Below, piece by piece: positions 63,876 through 64,000 of a stretch of DNA of 64,000 bases; positions within the stretch are counted from its first letter, which is position 1, and each line of letters begins with the position of its first letter. This stretch comes from Tanytarsus gracilentus (Eukaryota > Arthropoda > Insecta > Diptera > Chironomidae). A program made the translations under genes and the position numbers. The stretch is taken from assembly GCA_038502055.1 (NCBI GenBank), contig JAXRKN010000044.1:177501-241500 (forward strand), written 5' to 3'. The notes beneath the pieces are model-generated. The model was not told where the DNA came from. It saw nothing but the letters and a program-made list of their open reading frames with translations, and did no database searches.

Positions 63876-64000
63876 TAAAAAAAAAAAGAAACCGAAAAAA
63901 TTATATTAAAGTTTATCCTTGTTTAATAAAAATCGTAAATTTCTTAATATTTATGTGTTAAAAGTTCATTTAGTAGAGTTATGTGTCCCTTGATCGTTAC

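Noticed and set aside
1..64000. tRNA, rRNA or CRISPR arrays
   Set aside because: No T-loop/cloverleaf signature, rRNA core sequence or regularly spaced direct repeats with unique spacers was seen by eye; the repeats found are satellites or transposons.

Overview
The window looks like nuclear DNA from an insect, most likely a nematoceran (midge- or mosquito-like) fly. It is very AT-rich, has spliced genes with GT..AG introns, and its proteins are recognisably arthropod: Out at first, a CLIP-domain snake-type serine protease, a hairy/E(spl)-type bHLH-Orange repressor and an adenylate-kinase-8-like protein. Genus-level assignment is inference. Only about 5 kb is coding; the rest is intergenic or intronic sequence with several transposon-derived and satellite-like elements.

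Layout. 1-2.5 kb: two related exons (374-631 and 2040-2528, + strand) of an unrecognised gene family, with broken gene-like sequence between and before them. 2.77-4.49 kb: a ~300-bp tandem repeat with a conserved GC-rich core. 6.60-7.49 kb: a non-coding element with ~36-bp terminal inverted repeats. 10.2-12.7 kb (-): three-exon bHLH-Orange gene ending in WRPWI; a ~100-bp module is present both in its large intron and upstream of it. 14.1-16.2 kb (+): eight-exon CLIP serine protease whose catalytic Ser lies in a 10-nt microexon, with a mobile element in intron 4. 17.8-18.9 kb (-): two-exon AK8-like gene with a degenerate P-loop. 19-36.7 kb: gene-poor, containing an 869-bp near-palindrome at 25.65-26.52 kb. 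36.77-37.31 kb (+): single-exon secreted orphan protein. 40.1-41.2 kb: larger member of the element family found in the protease intron, carrying a 17-bp minisatellite. 41.8-42.8 kb: probable retroelement insertion between 26-bp direct repeats. 50.3-58.65 kb (-): the last five coding exons of oaf, with a hAT-type MITE and another mobile-element fragment in its introns; its signal-peptide exon was not found and probably lies beyond the right edge. 63.6-63.9 kb: degenerate ~33-bp tandem repeat.

The genes are functionally unrelated (transcription, extracellular proteolysis, nucleotide metabolism or cilia, secreted signalling), and nothing suggests an operon-like or defence-system arrangement. 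I did not find a clear new multigene system. The most unusual items are the catalytic-serine microexon, the large AT palindrome, the duplicated bHLH-gene module, the well-bounded hAT MITE and the orphan exon family at the left edge. All exon limits were placed by eye from splice consensus and reading frame.
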